A stretch of DNA of 64,000 nucleotides, from positions 6,280,001-6,344,000 of the forward strand of contig CM060837.1 in assembly GCA_030762175.1 (NCBI GenBank), read 5' to 3'. A program made the translations under genes and the position numbers. Numbering within the stretch: the first letter of the stretch is position 1; each line of letters opens with the position of its first letter. Shown piece after piece: positions 58,571 through 64,000 of this stretch. The stretch comes from Metallyticus violacea. Lineage: Eukaryota > Arthropoda > Insecta > Mantodea > Metallyticidae. The notes under the pieces are model-generated. The model was not told where the DNA came from, did not search any database, and was given only the letters and a program-made list of their open reading frames with translations.

Positions 58571-58800
58571 GACACGCTTTGCGGAGGAATTTGCTGACAA
58601 CTGAGCTCCGTGATTGGTTCGCCAGCATCAGCCGCCATTTTGGGCCTGATGTCCGTTTGTTGTGCCATATGCTTATATGGAGAATATTTTTAAAAATTTA
58701 TTTTAATTTAGTTAATATACCTGGGTGTTGTGTATTTGGTTGCACAAATCAAGGAAAGAAAGGTACAATGTTTTATCCCATTCAGGGTTTAATTTGACAT
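58555..58800 (+). pseudogene. Possible THAP-domain N-terminus with YY1-like upstream motif
   Basis: Near 58720 the reading IPGCCVFGCTNQGKKGTMFY resembles the start of a THAP zinc finger (C-x4-C, normally after an initiator Met-Pro). Here the codon before Pro is ATA, so the start is lost or spliced. Later THAP Cys and His ligands are not present before a stop at 58795. Upstream at 58631-58642 GCCGCCATTTTG is a good YY1-type site, and GATTGGTTC at 58613 is a CCAAT-type box. THAP domains occur in P-element transposases and host regulators. Confidence 0.35.
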
Positions 58801-59599
58801 GTAAACTGCATACAAAATAACTTAAGTAATAAAATAAAATATTTGTCAACATGACTACGTTGTATTTAGCAGGGACTATTACCAAGTATATTGTACTTAC
58901 AATATTATTACTGTATTGCAGTATATTCTGCGCTTATTTTCGAATACATTTGTCATAGCTTTAAAAAATTAGATGAATGTATGTAATTTGTGAACATTTT
59001 TTTAATTTTTTTACATAAATAGTTTGCCACAGTTATGTAGTTCATTTGCAATGCTACTATTCCAGAATAAATAATTTAAAAAATACAACATGCTACTGTA
59101 AGGTAACTAAATGCATGTTCATAATTGGACGAAAAATAGAAAATGCAGATCTATGGATTATGAATAGTTAAATTTTCAGGCATATCATTTATTTTATCTC
59201 TTGTTTTCACACACCAATTAAAAATAGGTGTCTGGTTGTCATAACCGTTCTCATTAGTTAGAGCAGAGAAATGCTAATTTTTGCTCTAAATTGAATTTGG
59301 TAGGCAGCACTCTAAGCCCTATAATTCTTATAGTTCATTCTTAACTGACGTAGGCCTTACACTGACATAATAAATGCATACAACCAATAATGTAAATAGT
59401 GAATAGCTAAATAATGAGAAATTCTTATTTTAAGTTTCACGTGTTAGAAAGATGTAATTAATGAGGCCTACGTTTAATATTTCGATTTCTGTTTTAACCG
59501 ACGACAGCCTTTTCCTGTGCCGGCAAATGATCCGTCATTGACCGCATGCGATACTAGCGAAAGTGCCGTAACTATAACTGACACAGTCTCAAAAGTTGC
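58801..59599. other. AT-rich intergenic DNA
   Basis: Nothing recognised. Confidence 0.45.
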
Positions 59600-59780
59600 A
59601 TTTTCTGTCTGACTTAGCCTTCTAATGCAAAAAGAAGAACATGATTAGACGTAGAAGGTATCATTCAACAGTATAACTCAAATATTTTATGAATTTACAC
59701 ATAGTCTTATGGGAGTTAGAGACGGTTAGAGCGTGTCCCTACTTGTATAATAGAGGGCTTTATTACACACTTGAAACAAA
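59600..59780. repeat. Dispersed repeat E, copy 2
   Basis: Same orientation as 1428-1612, sharing TCTAATGCAAAAAGAAGAAC, GAAGGTATCATTCAACAGTA and GGAGTTAGAGACGGTTAGAG. It lies just upstream of a mariner D relic. Confidence 0.7.
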
Positions 59781-59784
59781 ACAG

Positions 59785-60210
59785 CATTTTAAACAATAGA
59801 AGCATCAGATTCTGCACCGCCAAAGAAGACCAAGAGTGTTTAATCGACCAGGAAGACCATGGCGTCGGCTTTCTGGGATGTCAAGATTATGCTGATAATT
59901 GATGATTACCTTTCCATTGGATGCTAACCAGTTGAACATATTGAAGACAAAAATACGAGTTTGTCAAAGAGGGAAGTTCTTTTGCATGTAGATAATGCTC
60001 GCCCTCGCACATGTGCTGTTGCAATAGCGAACTGCAATGGGTTGGTGTACGATTTGCTGCCACATCTGCCATATTACCCTGACTTAGCTCCTTCGGGTTT
60101 TCTTATACTTCCTACAACGAAAATTCCTTGAAAAATGTTCGTCCGATGAAGAGCTTAAACCATCAGTTGACGTATATTTGCAGGCCCGAATGAACAAGGG
60201 ATAAGAGCCG
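59785..60210 (+). mobile_element. Mariner-like element fragment, family D copy 2
   Basis: Plus strand: SDSAPPKKTKSV, then TMASAFWDVKIMLIIDDYLS, KREVLLHVDNARPRTCAVAI (second Asp) and LVYDLLPHLPYYPDLAPSGF. The usual third Asp (SD) is Gly in this copy. KMFVRR-type remnants follow with stops. The N-terminal half and both ends are missing. Confidence 0.75.
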
Positions 60211-61529
60211 AAATATTCTCCTCCGAGAATATTTCCATACACATTGGTGTTCTTATCGTAACCATTGGCGAAATGGAACCTGCTTGTCTGAGCCTAGGGT
60301 TCCAAATAATGAAGCTACTTTTTTATTAACAGTTAAATCAAACCAGTACTTGTGGACACAACACCTGCTGTTCCTCCATATTGCTTTATTCCTTAGTTCT
60401 TTATGATCTAGATTAACAAAAATAGTGATTTAAGAGAAATATTTTTGTGTTTTTGTTTGTAGAAAATAAAATAGTGCACGTTAGAGTTTAAATTAAAAGA
60501 GAACGCGTAGAGATACGAATATGGCGAAAAAAACAAGTCCTCCCATATATCTCTGGAACATCATAGGTACTTTCCTTGTATATATTTCATTAACCTAAAT
60601 AAAAGACGATACAACGAGAGGGTACAATGCTTTCAGATTGCTTTCCTTCCAAAGATAACTGTATCATGCAGGGTTCATATCTGCCCTTTGCCAAGAGCAA
60701 GCTCTTGAAGAGAATTCTAGAGGGAGTAATTTGCTTCTGTATTTAGAGCTTCTCTCTAAGCATAAAAGCACTACAAAGGAGATGTTTAAGAGGGGAAGCA
60801 CATATCTTTGAGCAAGTTCCACATCAAATACATGCCTTCTTTGTACTAGCATTAACGAGGAAATGCTTCATGTGCTCATGTAAAAGCCTCAGAATTCAAA
60901 TCAAGAACAACGTTGATATAATTCCACTCTTAACGGATATGTGGATTCTCTAGACATTATCTGTAGGACCGAACAGGGAATTTTTGTGATGAAGGGGTGT
61001 TGAAAATAGAAATATTCTTATGTTAACTTTCTCTTCCATAGGCCCAGGATAGGCAGAAAATGTAATTTTTTAACTTTGAGCAAATTTCTCAGGGTAGAAT
61101 ATGCCTACATTATTTAGAATGTATAAAGTAATTAAATTAATTTTTTTCTACTAGAGGCGGACAGTTTGAGAGAAAGATTCTTAAAGGGGAGTGTCACTTT
61201 ATGTTACATAATTCACTCTTGCATTCGCTGCACATTAATCAATCGGTATGTAGTGTGAATATGCTGTAATTGGATTGGTAGGGACACAGGAGTAAGTTTC
61301 CAATATTCAACCGTGCTCAAGGCAGGCCGTTTGTGTTTAGCTTCCAAAAGGAAGATGGGATGAGGTAAGCAATGACTGTTCGTGGCATATTAAATTGATG
61401 CAGCCCCACCTCCACCTAAGCAGTTAATTTTAAAATAAAGTTGTACATCTAATTCAAAGTTTGAATGTAAAAGATACCGATAAGAAGGTGACTACCAAAG
61501 TTTTGAAACATGTAAAATTGAAAGTGGGC
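60211..61529. other. Intergenic DNA, no gene
   Basis: AT-rich; no shared repeat or domain recognised. Confidence 0.4.
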
Positions 61530-62296
61530 TAACTACTCCAACTGTTACATCATTTCAAGGTACTCTCCACCACACCTGCACACTTTCTCATACTCAAAAA
61601 TCACTTATCAAAGCATATATGCCACCCCATTGATTCTCTTTTGGACAAGGGATCGCAGTAGAGCACCACAGTTTCATCTCCTGTAACAATAGTTTGCACA
61701 ACTTCTCTCTCTCTCTCGTTGCCACGGTAGAGCTCCAAAAATGTCTGACAACAGATGACTCGTTGCTGCTTTTGGACAGTCTAGGCACCCATCTTGCACT
61801 AACCTTATTCATGTTTAAATGTTCATGAATAATTCGAAGGTCTGTTGTTTTAAAAAGGACCCAACCTTGCTGCTATTCCTGTAACTGAGCCGCCGGTCTT
61901 CCATAATTTCTCCTTCCCCAAGAGCGATGTTTTCAGGAGTGAGCACCTCCAAGGGCCGACTTGCACGCTCTTCGTCTTCAATGCTTTCTCGACCAATTCG
62001 AAAAAGTTTGGCCAATTCTTTTACGGTAGAATATGAGGGGGATGCTTCCCCATATATACCGTCCAATTGTATTTAATTTAATTTGGAGTAAGTCCTTCTT
62101 TTGTGAAGAACTTAATAACAGCTCGATACTTCATTTTGAATATGTCACAATCTTCTGCACATAGCTTTCTTTATGCAGCTATATCTGAACAACTGAACAC
62201 AGCGAAGAGGAAACTGCAATTATGACACCAAATAAGGGTTTTGTGAAGGCGATATCCCTATCAACGAGGCCGAAAACTTATGGACCTACCCTCGTA
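61530..62296 (-). mobile_element. Mariner-like element, family A copy 4 (5' part, internal deletion)
   Basis: Minus strand, supplying the 5' half missing in the other family A copies. The end inward from 62296 is ACGAGGGTAGGTCCATAAGT, a leader of ~160 bases follows, then the N-terminus near 62134. After the first-Asp region it jumps by deletion to a C-terminal-like YEK-C-G-EYLE segment near 61560. The opposite terminal repeat is absent. Confidence 0.88.
61594..62134 (-). pseudogene. Mariner transposase N-terminal part (family A copy 4)
   Basis: KYRAVIKFFTKEGLTPN from an ATG at 62134, a stop, then IYGEASPSYSTVKELAKLFR, GRESIEDEERASRP (HTH to linker) and IMEDRRLSYR. A shift leads to MNKVSARWVPRLSK (WVPRL hallmark), another shift, then GDETVVLYCDPLSKRES with the first Asp. 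Combined with the copies at 37.5 and 57.7 kb, every third of the family protein is represented in the window, but none in one piece. Confidence 0.85.
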
Positions 62297-62811
62297 TATA
62301 CATATACTTTTTAATCGCCAATTTTGGGAAATTCGTTAATAGCGAAAGTTTTACCTACAAATAAACATAATTTGAGAAGGAAGCGAAAATATTCCTGACT
62401 TGATACAGTAAAGCAAAGCGAACCCTTCACGAAGCGACATATTATCTCACGATATGGAAACCGCAACTAACCGCAGGTTGAATACAAAACGATTCCAGCA
62501 TGGCGCAAGAAACGCTCCCGTATGATAAACTGTTTCTGCAGACCACAGAGTTATGACCGCCATATTCTTGGTTCAATTCTAGACAGAGGTTAAGAATATG
62601 ATCCTGCGGTGTGACAGAAAGTGTAATATTTTCGCTGCGGCGTTGGAATACAGATATCCTTATATATAGCTTAAGAAACAAGTTTTACATATTGCACACT
62701 TAAATTCACTTTTAAAGACTACAAGAAGTCTGTACAAAAATGTGGTTCTAAGTTCCGTGACTGCCCAAAATACAACCGCTTAAGAAATTACTTGCTGACT
62801 ATATTCACCTT
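62297..62811. other. Intergenic DNA
   Basis: Nothing recognised between two mariner A pieces. Confidence 0.4.
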
Positions 62812-62866
62812 GACGAGTATTCCTTCACAGTGCCAAAAGATTGTGACCATAATCTTGAACTACCCT
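62812..62866 (-). mobile_element. Mariner family A scrap interrupted by a SINE
   Basis: GAGTATTCCTTCACAGTGCC then AAAAGATTGTGACCATAATC is the minus-strand coding sequence for the KIMVTIFW-CEG segment, matching 57995-58040. Only ~45 bases remain. Confidence 0.75.
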
Positions 62867-63155
62867 CCCCTAATCGCTACGGGTGGCCGAGGTCGCTAAG
62901 GCGCGGACTCGTGAGCGGGAGGTCTGGGGTTCGAATCCCGCCAAGATCGTCCTCCCTGACTGAGGTTTTTTCCAGGATTTCCTCAGTCCTCGTAAATGGC
63001 AAATGCCGGAAAGGTACCCTAAACTTAGGCCTGGAACGTTTCCTCCATTAAAAAATCCTTCCCAAATTTATCATTTCATCTCATGTATCACCAGTGTTCA
63101 CCACCTGTGGTGCCTCAGTAGTAAAAACGGGCGTTAAACATAATTCAAAAAAAAA
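62867..63155 (+). mobile_element. SINE family B, full length with 11-bp target duplication
   Basis: TGAACTACCCT is duplicated at 62856-62866 and 63156-63166. Head CGGGTGGCCGAGGTCGCTAA, B box GGGGTTCGAATCCCGCC, full body and tail GGGCGTTAAACATAATTC plus A-run. Together with the copy at 42.2 kb it is the cleanest SINE insertion. Confidence 0.95.
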
Positions 63156-63205
63156 TGAACTACCCTTCTGTCCATTAAACACGGAGAATCATTTACAGAC
63201 ACCGA

Positions 63206-63262
63206 ACAGGGTAACTTAGTTGGTATCGCTTGATACTCGCATTTAGGAGGTCCTTGGTTCAT
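63206..63262 (+). repeat. tRNA-like remnant
   Basis: TTAGTTGGTATCGCTTGATA, then ACTCGCATTTAGGAGGTCC and TGGTTCATCC, in A-box, anticodon-arm and B-box order. Related to 34078-34160. It may head a third, poorly preserved SINE type whose body is unclear. Confidence 0.35.
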
Positions 63263-64000
63263 CCATCCGGCATTCAAATGCTGTGGTGGACCATTCTTTT
63301 CAACGAATTTCCCGCTTTCTGAGGCTTCCCGATGGGATTCTCGAGCGATTTTTGGGACAACTAAGCCTTGTATTTCAGTGCGTTGCACTGAGTTCTTCGT
63401 GGGTTTTTTCGTACGTTTCACGATATCATCGGTAAATTGGATTCAAACTATGCCTGTTCAGTCTGGTAACCTTTAGAGCATTTTTCGTTCCTGCCTGCTT
63501 TTCTCTGAGGTTCCTAAGTTTTACACGAAATATTCCTGGTGATTCACTTCCTAGAAATGTGCATCTGTTTTCATTCTCTCTCTCTCTCCTTTCATTTTAA
63601 GGTAACACTCCATTTAACCTCATTTTCCTTTTATTTTCTGGTTTTATGCTCCCGGATGCCTGGAGCGAGATGGATATCACACGTGTCATTCCGGTGTCCC
63701 GGAACTCCTTTGTTGGCTATAACCCAGTTAAAGGACTGACTTCTTCATTTACCTCTGCCAGACTCGTAAAAATAGCGCACGGCATATCTGATCATCTCGC
63801 TGCATCTGCTCTATCCTCGTGTGTTTGCTTGCTTCCTTCTACGTCAAAGTTATTTTCGGGCCTATGTCCATGCCGAACTCTCTGGTATATTTGTTGTACA
63901 AAAGGCTTGTTGTGTATAGCGACCTTAAACTGGGGTCCCAAAAACATTCTAATATGTGGATGTCATTTGTTCTGTATTTAAAAGCTGGGAGAGTATCACA
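63263..64000. other. Right-edge interval, no gene assigned
   Basis: It is less AT-rich than most of the window. A 111-codon plus-strand frame (63646-63981) ending just before the edge begins MLPDAWSEMDITRVIPVSRN and matches no family I recognise. A CT run and CATTTTAAGGTAAC lie near 63580-63605. It could be an exon cut by the window edge, but there is no firm support. Confidence 0.3.

Overview
The window looks like intergenic or intronic DNA from an insect nuclear genome. It is AT-rich with scattered GC-rich patches, many microsatellites and homopolymer runs, and a dense layer of dead mobile elements. I found no complete host protein gene, no intact tRNA or rRNA gene, no operon and no bacterial signal. 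tRNA-derived SINEs together with several mariner lineages, Tc1/mariner-like DDE transposases and non-LTR retrotransposon tails suggest a large-genome insect. A cockroach, termite or other polyneopteran would fit, but the sequence alone does not prove it.

Layout. 1-5 kb: one copy each of two SINE families (here A and B) and two anonymous dispersed repeats (E and F). 5.3-9.7 kb: an old mariner (B1), repeat F, the 3' part of a mariner of family A, repeat H and a transposase tail. 9.7-19.4 kb: microsatellites, SINEs, a near-perfect 190-bp hairpin, and the first of three copies of a short element ending in CAGGGTGTAAC. 22.6-30.1 kb: the second such copy, a LINE reverse-transcriptase tail, a diverged direct duplication, a zinc-knuckle LINE tail with a long GTAT array, and a mariner of family C. 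32-39 kb: a possible hAT fragment, SINEs, another LINE tail, a family A mariner and a Tc1/mariner-like DDE relic. 41-47 kb: another mariner, a full-length SINE B with clean target duplications, and an almost complete DDE element with TA target duplication carrying two SINE A segments. 46.8-53.9 kb: mariner B2, mariner C2, the second zinc-knuckle LINE copy, the third CAGGGTGTAAC element and a SINE A. 54-64 kb: repeat H, two SINE B, mariner relics of at least three families, a possible THAP N-terminus, repeat E, and a SINE B inserted in a mariner scrap.

How the parts relate. The elements form a nested record. SINE A and SINE B insert into or beside older DNA transposons, so SINE activity came later than that DNA transposon activity. 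Copies of one family can be compared inside the window: two LINE tails share the same in-frame stop and both carry microsatellites in the 3' UTR, and two mariner A copies share a G-tract. Every transposase reading frame seen is broken by stops, frameshifts or deletions, so no autonomous element is expected here. All family names A-I are local labels.
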